A stretch of 64,000 nucleotides of DNA from Costus lasius (lineage: Eukaryota > Streptophyta > Magnoliopsida > Zingiberales > Costaceae), in NCBI GenBank assembly GCA_027563935.2, contig CM050447.1, forward strand, positions 86,785,461 through 86,849,460, read 5' to 3'. Below are positions 47,490 through 59,046 of the stretch, in pieces. Within the stretch, counting starts at the first letter, position 1; each line of letters begins with the position of its first letter. Below the pieces are notes generated by a model. The model made no database searches and was not told where the DNA came from. It saw only the letters and a list, made by a program, of their open reading frames with translations. A program made the translations under genes and the position numbers.

Positions 47490-49352
47490 TTGGTATCAGA
47501 GCTAGGCTCTATGCATGCTATTATGTTTGCTGATGTGATCCTCATGATGCGCTTACTTGATGCATGCTTTGTTTACATGAAGTTTGCGCTTGTATCATGT
47601 TAACATGAAGTTTGCGCTTGTATCTTGCTAACATGTGGTTTGCGCTTATATCATGGCTTTGATGAAGTATGCGCTCCCCTTTGAAGGGGACCCCCTAAAG
47701 TTTGCGCTCCCCCTTGAAGGGGACCCCCTTAGATCTAAGGGTTACATGCAAGCATGTTGTTTGTTTGTATGATTGCGCATGTTCTAAAAGTTTTCTAAAA
47801 CTTATATCTTGCGCGCTTGGTTAGATCTAAGGTGCCACTACATTAAACCCTTAGATGGGTTGATGGGGTTGAAGTCACCACTAGGTTAGATCCAAGTCTG
47901 ATCAGACCATCTGACAGCTCAGATGGGTTGACCTGATAGCACCTATGCGCAAGCACATGGTGGCTATAGGTTGACTGCATCTAGGGCGTGTAGCGAGGTC
48001 TGGTTGAGACAACTCCTGAACACACTTGAGTTAGGCCCGGGGTCACACCCGCTTGCCCAAACTCATGAGGGTAGTTCAGCCCTTTGCACATGCATGGTTG
48101 ACCATTAGGTCAACTCGGGTCAGTTAGGACTCGGTGCATGCAAGGGCAAAGGATCTAACTAGATGGATGAGTGGATCCCTATCAATGGACCATTGTAAGG
48201 TTGTAGGGCACATAAGGAAATTAAAATTGATGCCATGGGGTTTTTCAAAATTTAATTTCTTGATTGGATCACATGATGATTGAACCATATGCTTGTTTAT
48301 TTAGTCTTATGTGGGTTGCCCAATTGTGTGCTGTGCTGGGGCCTGCGTGCCTGGATTTAAAAATTGTAAATTAATTTGTGATCTGCGAATCACATTGTAC
48401 TTAATTTATAATATGTTGTTGACCTGCGAGTCAACCTTGTCTAGATAGATCAGAATGTACTTTGATTAGACAAGAGCACAAAGGCACACATCCAAGAGGG
48501 GCATTCACCTGGTGGTGCACCTGAGGTGCTCTTGGCGCTAGGGCACTGGGTTGGACCAGATGAGATGCCAAGAAGCTCAAGTGAAGACTTAAGTAAAATT
48601 AAGGTCTTACTAGGGTTCATGGGCTATTACCACATAAGATCATGCTTTCTACTTATTGCTAATAATTAGAATTGCATGTTTATGTTTTTCTTCTGCTATA
48701 GCCATAGGCATGCCTGATAGTAAGAAGATAAAAGACCGTTAAAATCCAACGCTAATATATCAAGCTCGTAAGCCTTCTGACGCGAAACCTCACCTTTCTG
48801 ATTATCGTTGGAGCCGTGTTGTACCCACTCAGTGGGCACGTCCATCTATCTTCAGACGGTGCTGGATTTCACCTGCGTGTTACAGAGTTGGGATTTATCC
48901 CCTCTCGTTGCTCAGCATAGCACGTGGTGGTCCAGGGAGTAGGTCAGGTCAGCTTGACCATGTAGACTACATATGTGGCGCATATGGTAGCACATGGAGG
49001 CAGCCATCTGTGGGATCAGAGACTGTGTTGTACCAACTCAGTTGGCACAGTCTGCTGGATTGCCCAGATGAAGGGGAATCGCACGGGTTGGCGATTGGCT
49101 GGGACAGCCTACCAGAAATTAGTGCTTGTCATCTCTGTGCATCTTATCTCGCCTGAGCGGGACGCGGAGACCAAGTATGAAATCTGGATCCCATCTCACT
49201 AAAAGAGTGTTACTCTTTCGGACTGTTTACTGGATTTTTCAGTCAGACAAAATAGTGAGAAAAGAATCTTTCTTAAGTCCTGGATTGATTCTGAACATTG
49301 ATACTGACCTTGCTGTTCTTGCTTGTTGTAGATAACTGCAGCAACGAACACC
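47490..49352 (+). promoter_or_regulatory. E3 primer site and 5' leader
   Basis: Primer site TGGTATCAGAGC at 47492-47503. Near 47660-47725 is a short GC-rich repeat (CTCCCCTTTGAAGGGGACCC and a near copy). Twin hairpins lie at 48821-48839 and 49030-49048, and a conserved short frame ends at 49156. The T-arm-like palindrome of E1/E2/E4 is missing. TTCTTGCTTGTTGTAG at about 49316-49331 looks like a splice acceptor just before gag. Confidence 0.6.
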
Positions 49353-52300
49353 GTGAGCTTCAATGTGCGATCCCTACTGGAAAGGGAGAAGTTTGCTGGG
49401 CCGAACTTCTCTGACTGGTTTGGACACCTTAAGATCGTTCTTAAGGCAGAGAGGAAACTGTATGTCCTCGAGACGGCGATACCGCCGCAGCCCGCTCCGA
49501 ACGCCGCAAGGGCGGTTCGGGATGCCTATGAAAAGCACGTCAATGATAGCATTGATGTCGCTTGCCTGATGCTAGCGTCTATGACGCCACCGCTGCAGCG
49601 TCAGCATGAGGATATGTCGGCTATAGAGATTATAGCGAACCTCAAAATGCTGTATGCTGCACAGGCGAGGACAGAACGCTATAATCTGACGAAGCTCTTC
49701 TTTCAGAGCAAACTGGCTGAAGGGAGCCCAGTGGGAGCTCACGTGCTCAAGATGATTGGGCACAAGGAGGCTCTGGAGAAACTGGGGCATACCATCAACC
49801 AGGAGCTTGCTGTGGACATTATTCTGCAGTCTCTCCCGCCTTCTTTCGATGCGTTCATTATTAACTTTAATATGAACAAAATCGATTGTACGCCGGCAGA
49901 GCTGCTGAATATGCTCTTGACTACTGAGGAAACTCTGAAGGGTAAGCCTTCAACCTCTGTCTTGATGGTTCCTTCAAGGAACAAGAAGAAGGGGAAGAAG
50001 GGCAAGGCCCCTGTCAAGAATTACAGCAAGGCCCTGAAACAGAAGGTGAAGCGGTCGAAGGACAACAGGTGTTTCCACTATGGCCAGCTGGGTCACTGGA
50101 AAAAGGACTGTAAAGCGCTCCAAGGAGATAAGAGGGGAAGCATCGCTTCTGGCTCAGGTATATACGTGACGGAAGTCATGGTTTCATCTTCTTCTATATC
50201 ATGGGTGTTGGACACTGCATGTGGAGTTCACATTTGTTCAAATGTGCAGGAACTCAAGAGAAGAAGGCAGGTGGGACAGCATGAGGTAGACCTACGCGTT
50301 GGAAACGGGGCACGGGTTGCTGCTGTTGCTGTAGGGGACTATTTCATTTCTTTACCATCTGGCATTGTATTAGAATTAAACAATTGTTATTTTGTACCAA
50401 GTATTACCAAGAATATTATCTCTATTCCTGCTCTTGTCAGGAAAGGATTTGCCTTTGAATGCAAGATTTCAAAGTGTATTTTGACTTATGATAATATTGT
50501 GTATGCCACTGGTTCAATTAACAATGGGTTATTCATGTTGGACATGGAATATTCTATACAAAACATTGATAATAAGAAAGCCAAGTATGCTGATGACAGC
50601 ACCTTGCTATGGCATAGTCGTTTAGGCCATATAAACGAGAAGCGCATTAAGCGGTTGCATGAACATGGACTGCTGGGATCATTCTCCTATGAGGAGATTG
50701 ATACATGCAAAGCTTGTTTGATGGGTAAAATGACGAAGTCTCCTTTTCCTCACAAAGGTCAGAGGACTTCAGGTTTACTTGACCTTATACACAGTGATGT
50801 GTGTGGGCCATTTAGTAAACATGCCAGAGGTGGCTATCAGTACTTCATTACCTTTACTGATGATTTCAGTAGGTATGGGTATGTCTATTTGATGAGACAT
50901 AAAAGTGAATCTTTTGACAAGTTCAAAGAGTTCAAAAATGAAGTACAAAATCAGTTAGGCAGAAATATCAAGGCACTTCGTTCTGATCGAGGTGGAGAAT
51001 ACCTAAGTCATGCATTTACTGACTATCTGAAAGAGTGTGGGATTATCTCACAGCTCACTCCGCCAGGAACACCGCAATGGAATGGTGTGTCCGAGAGGAG
51101 AAATAGAACGCTACTTGATATGGTTCGTTCTATGATGAGTCAGGCTACTCTTCCATATTCCTTTTGGGGTTTTGCACTGGAAACAGCTGCAAAGGTACTA
51201 AACCGAGTGCCATCCAAGGCAGTTTCAAAGACGCCATATGAGTTATGGTATGGGAAACAGCCTAGCTTGACATTTATCAGGATCTGGGGTTGCGAGGCTT
51301 ATGTCAAAAAGCTCGCCTCTGGGAAACTAGAGAGCAGATCTGACAAATGCATCTTTGTTGGTTACCCTAAGGAAACTAAGGGTTATTATTTCTACGATCC
51401 CAAGGAGAACAAGGTATTTGTTGCTCGGACGGCCATATTTCTTGAGAAGGAATATCTTCTGCAAGAGGCCAGTGGGAGAGAAATAAAGCTGGATGAGAAT
51501 CCAGAAGAAGGACAAAGTAGTCAAGTGCAGTTGGATGAGCCTGAGCCAGTAGATCAGGTTATTGAACAACCTGAGGCTCAGATATCACGGGAACCACGAA
51601 GATCGGGTAGGATCCGTCGACAGCCTGAGCGCTATGACGGAGTCTACATCATTGATAATGATGAACCCCTAACTTATGCGGATGCGGTCAGTGGACCGGA
51701 GTCAGCTAGATGGCTTGAAGCTATGCGAGCCGAGATGGACTCCATGTCAGATAACCAAGTCTGGGATTTGGTTGATCCGCCTTCGGGAGTAATCCCTATA
51801 GGCTGTAAATGGATCTTCAAGAAGAAGATTGACATGGATGGTAACGTGGTTACCTATAAAGGCAGGCTAGTTGCGAAAGGTTTCAGACAAATCTACGGGA
51901 TAGATTATGATGAAACTTTCTCACCTGTAGCTATGTTTAAGTCTATTCGGATTCTTCTCGCGATAGCTGCATATTACGATTATGAGATCTGGCAGATGGA
52001 TGTGAAAACAGCTTTCCTTAACGGAAATCTGGATGAGGATGTGTATATGACACAACCGGAAGGCTTCACTAATCCAGCAGATCGTCATAAAATATGCAAG
52101 TTAAAGAAGTCCATTTATGGACTTAAACAAGCATCAAGAAGCTGGAATATTCGTTTTGATGAATCAATCTCTGAGTTTGGTTTCATCAAGAACGAGGATG
52201 ACCCGTGTGTTTATAAGAGGTTTAGTGGGAGCATAATTACATTCCTAATCCTCTACGTCGATGATATCTTGATCATTGGAAATGATATTCCTGAACTGCA

Positions 52301-53237
52301 TGCTGTTAAAGCATGGTTAGGAAAATGTTTCCAGATGAAAGATTTAGGAGAAGCAGCCTATGTACTAGGTGTGAAGATCTACAGGGATAGATCTAAGAGG
52401 CTTCTCGGGTTGTGCCAGAGTACTTACATCGATAAGGTCCTGGAGAGATTCCATTTAGAGAATTCTAAACGTGGATATCTTCCAGTCAGACATGGTCTGA
52501 ATCTTTCGAAGAGTCAGTGTCCACAAACACAGACTGAGAAAGATGAAATGGACAATACGCCTTATGCTTCGGCTATTGGATCCATTATGTATGCGATGTT
52601 GTGTACTCGCCCAGACGTCGCTTACGGGTTAAGCGTAACCAGTCGATTCCAAAGTAATCCAGGTTTGGCGCACTGGATTGCGGTCAAGAACATTTTAAAA
52701 TATCTGCGGAGGACCAAAGATATGTTCTTGATATATGGTGGTCAGGAAGAACTCAGTATAGAGGGATATACTGACGCTTCGTTCCAGTCGGACCAGGATG
52801 ATTTCCGATCGCAGTCAGGCTATATTTTTAGCTTGAATGGTGGAGCAGTGGTGTGGAAAAGTTTCAAACAGTCAACTGTTGCTGATTCCACAACAGAAGC
52901 CGAGTATGTTGCAGCCTCGGAAGCATCCAAGGAGGCAGTGTGGATTCGTAAGTTCGTGAGAGAACTTGGTGTCGTTCCTTCGAGTGCTGATCCTTTGGTT
53001 ATCTTCTGTGATAACACTGGAGCAATTGCACAAGCAAAGGAACCACGGTCGCACCAGAAGTCCAAGCACATACAAAGACGGTTTCACTTGATCCGGGAGA
53101 TCATAGATCGAGGCGAGATCAAGATTTGCAAGGTTCATACAGATGACAATCTGGCAGACCCGCTTACCAAGCCTCTGGCGCAGCAGAAGCATGAGAAGCA
53201 CTGTAACAATATGGGTTTGAGATTTCTCAACCATTAG
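49353..53237 (+). CDS. E3 gag-pol polyprotein (1294 codons, uninterrupted)
   Basis: Copia polyprotein: gag capsid (UBN2-type, residues about 10-200), basic linker, zinc knuckle (240-253), protease DTACG (D287), integrase with HHCC finger (from H421) and catalytic D482, D545, E581 (35 residues between the last two), RT with motif A MDVKTAFLNG (D883) and YVDD (D970, D971), then RNase H to the end (LRFLNH). Two oddities. The knuckle reads CFHYGQLGHWKKDC: the second Cys is Tyr243 (TAT, 50079-50081). The codon at 49353 is GTG where E4 has ATG; the frame is open only back to a TAG near 49332 with no ATG between. Autonomy is therefore doubtful although the frame is complete. Confidence 0.92.
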   Translation: MSFNVRSLLEREKFAGPNFSDWFGHLKIVLKAERKLYVLETAIPPQPAPNAARAVRDAYEKHVNDSIDVACLMLASMTPPLQRQHEDMSAIEIIANLKMLYAAQARTERYNLTKLFFQSKLAEGSPVGAHVLKMIGHKEALEKLGHTINQELAVDIILQSLPPSFDAFIINFNMNKIDCTPAELLNMLLTTEETLKGKPSTSVLMVPSRNKKKGKKGKAPVKNYSKALKQKVKRSKDNRCFHYGQLGHWKKDCKALQGDKRGSIASGSGIYVTEVMVSSSSISWVLDTACGVHICSNVQELKRRRQVGQHEVDLRVGNGARVAAVAVGDYFISLPSGIVLELNNCYFVPSITKNIISIPALVRKGFAFECKISKCILTYDNIVYATGSINNGLFMLDMEYSIQNIDNKKAKYADDSTLLWHSRLGHINEKRIKRLHEHGLLGSFSYEEIDTCKACLMGKMTKSPFPHKGQRTSGLLDLIHSDVCGPFSKHARGGYQYFITFTDDFSRYGYVYLMRHKSESFDKFKEFKNEVQNQLGRNIKALRSDRGGEYLSHAFTDYLKECGIISQLTPPGTPQWNGVSERRNRTLLDMVRSMMSQATLPYSFWGFALETAAKVLNRVPSKAVSKTPYELWYGKQPSLTFIRIWGCEAYVKKLASGKLESRSDKCIFVGYPKETKGYYFYDPKENKVFVARTAIFLEKEYLLQEASGREIKLDENPEEGQSSQVQLDEPEPVDQVIEQPEAQISREPRRSGRIRRQPERYDGVYIIDNDEPLTYADAVSGPESARWLEAMRAEMDSMSDNQVWDLVDPPSGVIPIGCKWIFKKKIDMDGNVVTYKGRLVAKGFRQIYGIDYDETFSPVAMFKSIRILLAIAAYYDYEIWQMDVKTAFLNGNLDEDVYMTQPEGFTNPADRHKICKLKKSIYGLKQASRSWNIRFDESISEFGFIKNEDDPCVYKRFSGSIITFLILYVDDILIIGNDIPELHAVKAWLGKCFQMKDLGEAAYVLGVKIYRDRSKRLLGLCQSTYIDKVLERFHLENSKRGYLPVRHGLNLSKSQCPQTQTEKDEMDNTPYASAIGSIMYAMLCTRPDVAYGLSVTSRFQSNPGLAHWIAVKNILKYLRRTKDMFLIYGGQEELSIEGYTDASFQSDQDDFRSQSGYIFSLNGGAVVWKSFKQSTVADSTTEAEYVAASEASKEAVWIRKFVRELGVVPSSADPLVIFCDNTGAIAQAKEPRSHQKSKHIQRRFHLIREIIDRGEIKICKVHTDDNLADPLTKPLAQQKHEKHCNNMGLRFLNH

Positions 53238-53241
53238 ATTA

Positions 53242-53257
53242 AGTGCAAGTGGGAGAT
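53242..53257 (+). promoter_or_regulatory. E3 polypurine tract
   Basis: AGTGCAAGTGGGAGAT directly before the 3' LTR, as in the other family B copies. Confidence 0.85.
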
Positions 53258-54949
53258 TGTTGGGGTATGCCCTTAAGGCTAATGTTTGAGGCCTTGGGAT
53301 TATAAAATGTATCATGTTATAAACTGGTATGTTTATAAAAGGCATGGTTATTATTCAGGTTGTTACCTTGTCTGCTGTAATAAGTGTACTTCTGAATAAT
53401 GTCTCAAAGCTGTTCAGCTAGGCTGACAGGCTATAAGTCCTTAGTCGAGATATCTTGGTGAACTTGAGACAGCCTTGATATGATTGAGACTAATATGAGT
53501 GCTAATCTTATAGGATGCTTCGAGCATGGAATAAGATGTAGACTCATGGGTACATTGGATGTACTGGACAGACCCTACTGGGATATTCCATTGCTTGTCA
53601 CAATGTGAATGATCCTTGTATGCAGCAAGTGGCACATGTCCTCTGACTTGAGATCACTTGTGTTTCTGAATGATGATTGTCATTGTCTTGAGGTAGTTCA
53701 ATATCATTTGAAACATAATGATTATAGACTATCTTGGATGGTGAGCTTGAATCAGGTTAGGGCACTAGTGATAGACATAGGATTGCCGTCTCCTTGTTTA
53801 AGGAGTGTGGTGTTCTAAAGGGCCCCCTATATGAGATGATTGAGATAGTGTATGGCCATACCCAGATGACTATGTGCATCTGATCTAATCATGCTCATCG
53901 TATTGGAGTTACAAGCTTGACCCGCTTGTCCAATAAGAACATCCAGTGGCAAAGGACACATGTATGCCTTGTGAATTGAGTCACACTTGTGCTATGGTTT
54001 GGGAGTAGTCTTGGAAGACTCTTTCCTTTATATCGGGAGACAGTGATGTGTTGCTAGATACCCCTCACTGATCGTGATAACGTAAGTTATCGTTACCGAC
54101 ATTTAAAGGAAACCCTCAGGGTCGCACAATTTGATGATATGGCTTACTTAAGTCAGATCGTGTGGACTGGATTCTTTGAGTTCAGATTAAAGGGATTTAA
54201 TCTCTGATTGTAAGTGAGATCTGGTCTGATCATGTTTGATTGATTAGGGCTTGAGATCGGTAAGCTTCGATCGAGAGAGATGATGCTAGATCGGAGAGAT
54301 CAGGGGCATCAGGTGATGAATGGTTAGATCATGAGCCTTGCGGTTCAATATGGTCTAGACCACATGGCTTGAGCCATTTCGGTTTGGTTCATGAACCAAA
54401 GTCGATTGGAACGGTTTAGCTTGAACCGGTTCACAATTGTGAACGCATGGTTCAATGCTCAAATGCGTTTGGGTTGGCTTGAGCGCATGGCTTGATGAGC
54501 TTCCATTTATGGAAAGTCATCAAGGCCGGTTTCACAAAAACGCCTAAACGCATATGCGTTTGCTCTCTTCTCTTGAACGCCTTGGACTTTCGTTGAGGTG
54601 TGGTTGACGATGAGAAGGGGAGGTTGGGCAAGTGAAGCTCTCGGCAACAAGGAGGTTCATCATCCCCTTCCATTCGACAAGAAGGCTTGGGTGTCTTGCT
54701 AGCACAAGAGATCTCAAGGAAGTGAGCATCTTCATCTTGTGTGTGGACTTGTGGAGGAGACCTAAGTTGATCTCTTCTTCCAAACCGACTTCCAAGCATA
54801 TGGCTATGGTATGATTTTCATCTCAACCTATTCAATCGGTTATAGTTGAACATATGGCATGCAAATGATTTTAAACCCTTGCTTCCGCTAGCATATTTTT
54901 CATTAGCGCCATGCTTAGGGTTTTTGCCCCCCAATTAGGGGTTCCTACA
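53258..54949 (+). repeat. E3 3' LTR
   Basis: 1692 bp, almost identical to 45797-47489. Differences seen: GATATGGATT/GATATGGCTT, GAATGCC/GAACGCC, GACGACGAG/GACGATGAG, CTATTTAATC/CTATTCAATC and one T in the run before GCCCCCC. Confidence 0.93.
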
Positions 54950-55044
54950 ATGACAATCTAGCTGACCCGCTTACAAAGCCTCTGGCGCAGCAGAAGCATG
55001 AGAAGCACTGTAATAATATGGGTTTGAGATTTCTCAACCATTAG
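54950..55044 (+). pseudogene. E2 pol C-terminal tail, after E3
   Basis: After the atgac duplication the E2 frame resumes with NLADPLTKPLAQQKHEKHC and ends LRFLNH and TAG at 55042-55044. This proves that E3 lies inside the E2 RNase H coding region. Confidence 0.92.
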
Positions 55045-55048
55045 ATTA

Positions 55049-55064
55049 AGTGCAAGTGGGAGAT
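55049..55064 (+). promoter_or_regulatory. E2 polypurine tract
   Basis: AGTGCAAGTGGGAGAT immediately before the 3' LTR. Confidence 0.85.
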
Positions 55065-56740
55065 TGTTGGGGTATGCCCTTAAGGCTAATGTTTAAGGCC
55101 TTGGGTTGTTATCAGTATCATGTATAAACTCTATGTTTATAAAGGCAATGGTTGTTATTCAGGTTGTTGCATTATCTGCTGCTATATGTATACTTCTGAA
55201 TAATGTCTCAATGGTGTTCAGCTTGGCTGACATGCAGTATTGTCCTTAGTCGAGATATCTTGGTGAACATGAGACAACCTTGATATGATTGAGACTAATA
55301 TGTGTTCTAATCTTATAGGATGCTTCGAGCATGGAATAAGATGTAGACTCATAGGTACATTGGATGTACTGGACTGACCCTACTTAGGATATTCAATTGC
55401 TTGTCACAATGTGAATAATCCTTATGTGCAAACAAGTGGCATATTTCCTCTGACTTGAGATCACTTGTGTTTCTAAATGAGGATTGGCATTGTCTTGAGG
55501 TAGTTCAATATCATTTGAAATATAATGGTTATAGATTATCTTGGATAATGGGCATGAGTCATGTTAGGGCATTAGTGATAGATATAGGATTGCCTCTCCT
55601 TGTTTGGAGTGTGATGTTCTAAAGGGGCCCCCTGTATGAGATGGTTGTGAAAGTGTATGGCCATACCCAGATGACTATATTCATCTGATCTAACCACTCT
55701 CATCATGTTGGAGTTACAGGCTTGACACGCTTGTCCAACGAGAACATCCAGTGGCAAAGGAAACATGTATGCCTAGTGAATTGAATTCACACTTGTGCTG
55801 TGTTTGGGTGTAGTCTTGGAAGACTCTTTCCTTTATATCGGGAGACAGTGATGTGTTGCTAGATACCCCTCTCTGTTCGTGATAACGTAAGTTATTGTTA
55901 CCGACATTAAAGGAAACCCTTAGGGTCGCACAATTTGATGATATGGCTTACTTATGTCAGATCGTGTGGACTGAATTGTTTTGGTTCAGTTTAAAGGAGT
56001 TTAAACTCTGATTGTAAGTGAGATCTGGTCTGATCATGTTTGATTGATTAGGGCTTGAGATCGGTAAGCTTCGATCGAGAGAATTGATGCTTGATCGATG
56101 AGATCAGGAGCATCAAGAGATGAATGGTTAGATCTTGAGCCATTTGTTTTGACAAGATCTGAACCAATGCTGGTTTGATTTGGTCTTTGAACCAAATGCA
56201 ATTGAACTGAATTAAATTGAACCGGTTCACTTATGTGAATGCATGGTTCAAAGAGGAGAGGAGTTATCGATGGCTTTAAGTGGTGGCTTCAAGTGGAGTT
56301 GTGAACATACTATATTTGGAAGGCATTTTTCTTTGAGAAAAAAAACGCTCCCACGTTCGAACGCCATCGTGCTCTCGCCTCTTCTCCTCTCGTCTTGGGT
56401 TGTCTTCACGCCAAGAAGGAGATTCGGTCAGCCAAGAAAAGCATCTCATCTCCTTCACGCATCGAGGACTCCTTGAAGAGCTTTGCTAGCACAAGGTTCA
56501 CGCCAAGGGAGAAAGCCATCATCACCTTGTGTGCGTCCACTTTGGAGGAGAGCCGCTTGCCCTCTTGCTTCCAAGTCGCCATCCAAACAATGGCTTTGGT
56601 AAGATCACAACTTGATCTTTGCAAACATAAGGTTAATCATATGTTCATGCCACATGCGATCTTCATGAAATCCCTATTTCCGCCCATGCAAATTTTAGAA
56701 GTGCATGCGTTCAGGGTTTTCACCCCCCCCCCCACTTTCA
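55065..56740 (+). repeat. E2 3' LTR
   Basis: 1676 bp, TGTTGGGG...CCACTTTCA, with a C-run of 11 near the end (13 in the 5' LTR). Hairpins at 55881-55896 and 56225-56240; each now has a terminal G-T pair. Confidence 0.92.
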
Positions 56741-57331
56741 GCAAGCACCATTATTCAGCCACACCAAGTAATCCTCATCAAAGCGCCACCCTGCATCAAT
56801 CTTCATCAACTCTGCGTTAGCCCTTTCGTCCAGCAACGGAAAAGCAGCGTTGACCTCCAGCCATCAGAGTTAAAACCGTAGTCGTCTTCTCCGCTTTCGC
56901 CATTAACCGGGTATGAGAAACTGTCACTACCCCCAAGCGCCGAACCCTTCAATCCTCTGTTACCGAGTTCCTATGCCATTAATTCACCAGCCGCAATGAA
57001 AAATCGCCGCCCCTGTCCCAAGCTTCAACTGAAAGCTAGCATCTCCTCTCTTCCACATGTTCGAAATTCCCTCTTCGCCACTATATTTAGGCATTGTATC
57101 AAGCTCTGCTTCGTTCGCTAACTGCACTTTGCATCGATGACTCCTGCTTCGATACTGATTTTCTTCACAGCCTCATCAATTGGATCTCTGCTACCGTCCC
57201 AAGTGTTGACGAACCTTCTACGCCGCTGCAACTGCATGACATCAGCGACTCCGAGCAAGCGATCCTCTCGCTTCTCCTCCCTCTACTGCTGCCACCGGGC
57301 TTCACCAACCTCTGCGCTACTAAGATCACGA
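56741..57331 (+). other. G1 3' non-coding region, right part
   Basis: Continues from 38541 after the gcaag duplication. GC-rich with Ser/Pro/Arg-rich chance frames (57094-57348, 57137-57334) that run into E4 and are not genes. It is cut by E4 at 57332; the last bases, cacga, are the expected left target duplication of E4, whose partner lies outside the window. Confidence 0.55.
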
Positions 57332-59026
57332 TGAAGGTCCCCAAATAAGGGGGGGCGAAACCCAAGTGAGGCGCATATTAAGGGAGAACGCAGCGGAGAG
57401 GGCTTCTTAGGATCTTTCATGTTATATGATTAACAAAACCGATTGCATAGATGAGATAGAACCATACCATAGCCATTTCTAGATGGCGCCTTGGAAGCAG
57501 AGAGTGATGCCGCTCTCCTCCTGAAGATACGCACACAAGATGAAAGATGTGCCTACTCCTTGATGCTCCTTGTGCTAGCAAGGCGTCAAGGTGTTCTTCT
57601 CGAATGGAAGGGAAGGAGATCTTCTTTGCTTGGCGATTTTCTTCCTCCTTATTTTCGTCAACCTCTCTCTTTCTCGAATGGAAAAACCCCGAGAGATGGA
57701 TGCTCTTCAGCGAGAGATGAGCGTCAAACGACAAGAAGAGAAAGGCGTGAATCGTGAGTCGTGGTCACGTAGGGAAGTGCTATCTAAAAATAGCATACCA
57801 CTTCACCACTTGCGGTCATGGGTTTACCCCAATCGCAACTCACTTCACCCTTGAACCATGCGCTCATCCATGAGCCGGTTCATGTTGGTTCGGTCCAAAA
57901 ACCAAATAAGCCAAGCGACAAGGCTTAGATCAAATTAAACCCTAAGGCTCCAGATCTAACCGTCGATCTCTTTGATGCTCCTGATCTGACCAATCTAGCA
58001 TCCAATCTCTCGATCAAAGCTTACCGATCTAATGCCCTAATCAATCAAACATGATCAGACCAGATCTCACTTACGATCAGAGATTAAATCCCTTTAAACT
58101 GAACCCAAACAATTCAGTCCACACGATCTAACTTAAGTAAGCCATATCATCAAATTGTGCGACCCTGAGGGTTTTCTTTAAATGTCGGTAACGATAATTC
58201 TCATTATCACGATCAGTGAGGGGTATCTAGCAACACATCACTGTCTCCCGATATAAAGAAAAGAGTCTTCCAAGACTACACCCAAAATACAGCACAAGTG
58301 TGAATCAACTCACAAAGCATACATATTTCCTTTGCCACTGGATGTTCTTATTGGACAAGCCTGTCAAGCTTGTAACTCCAATATGATGAGCATGATTAGA
58401 ACAGATGAACACTGTCACCTGGGTATGGCCATACACTCTCTCAATCATCTCATCCAGGGGGCCCCTTTAGAACATCACACTCCTTAAACAAGGAGACGGC
58501 AATCCTATGTCTATCACTAGTGCCCTAACCTGATTCAAGCTCACCATCCAAGATAGTCTATAACCATTATGTTTCAAATGATATTGAACTACCTCAAAAT
58601 GATGACAATCATCATTCAGAAAACACAAGCGATCTCAAGTCAGAGGAAATGTGCCACTTGTCATATTCAAGGAATATTCACATTGTGACAAACAATTGAA
58701 CATCCTAGTAGGGTCTGTCCAGTACATCCATTGTACCCATGAGTCTACATCTTATTCCATGCTCGAAGCATCCTATAAGATTAGAACACATATTAGTCTC
58801 AACCATATCAAGGCTGTCTCATGTTCACCAAGATATCTCGACTAAGGACTTATAGCATGTCAGCCTAGCTGAACAGCTTTGAGACATTATTCAGAAGAAC
58901 ATATATTGCAGCAGACAATGTAAACAACTGAATAATAACCATGCCTTTATAAACATAACAGTTTATTACATGATACTGATACATTCCCATGGCCTCAAAC
59001 ATTAGCCTTAAGGGCATACCCCAACA
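57332..59026 (-). repeat. E4 3' LTR
   Basis: 1695 bp, TGTTGGGGTATGCC at 59026 to ACCTTCA at 57332. It carries the variant hairpins at 58193-58208 (stem GATAAT/ATTATC, loop GAGA) and 57862-57875 (stem GCTCAT/ATGAGC) that give the covariation argument. Confidence 0.88.
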
Positions 59027-59042
59027 ATCTCCCACTTGCACT
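59027..59042 (-). promoter_or_regulatory. E4 polypurine tract
   Basis: The minus strand reads AGTGCAAGTGGGAGAT next to the 3' LTR. Confidence 0.85.
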
Positions 59043-59046
59043 TAAT

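Larger units (their letters stand above)
45797..54949 (+). mobile_element. E3: young, near-complete family B copia element
   Basis: 9153 bp, inserted in the E2 RNase H with atgac duplicated at 45792-45796 and 54950-54954. 5' LTR 45797-47489, primer site 47492-47503, leader, one open gag-pol frame 49353-53237, polypurine tract, 3' LTR 53258-54949. The two LTRs differ by only four substitutions and one T-run indel that I could find in about 1692 bases, so it is the most recent complete insertion in the window. It ends TTCCTACA, unlike E1/E2 (CACTTTCA), so it belongs to a different subfamily. Confidence 0.95.
38542..56740 (+). mobile_element. E2: family B Ty1/copia element containing E3
   Basis: A plus-strand copia element, 18,199 bp with E3 and about 9.0 kb without. 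5' LTR 38542-40220, primer site 40223, leader, gag-pol from 42050, E3 insertion at 45797-54949, pol tail to 55044, polypurine tract, 3' LTR 55065-56740. Flanked by gcaag (38537-38541 and 56741-56745). LTRs differ at about 12 sites by eye (near 0.7%). Confidence 0.93.
28430..57331 (+). mobile_element. G1: decayed Athila/Tat-like Ty3/gypsy element (family C), multiply interrupted
   Basis: In order: 5' LTR (about 28430-31685, holding a family A solo LTR), tRNA-Asp-like primer site, gag, protease (split by a solo copia-type LTR), the start of RT, a large deletion, integrase, the GGGAGGCAACCCAAG motif, and a 3' non-coding region split by E2 (38542-56740) and cut by E4 at 57332. The 3' LTR is not in the window. 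The end given is the last base seen before E4. The element cannot be autonomous. Confidence 0.7.

Noticed and set aside
56741..57348. Possible host exon in the GC-rich sequence before E4
   Set aside because: No recognisable domain, frames overlap in several phases and extend into the E4 LTR; better explained as G1 non-coding sequence.
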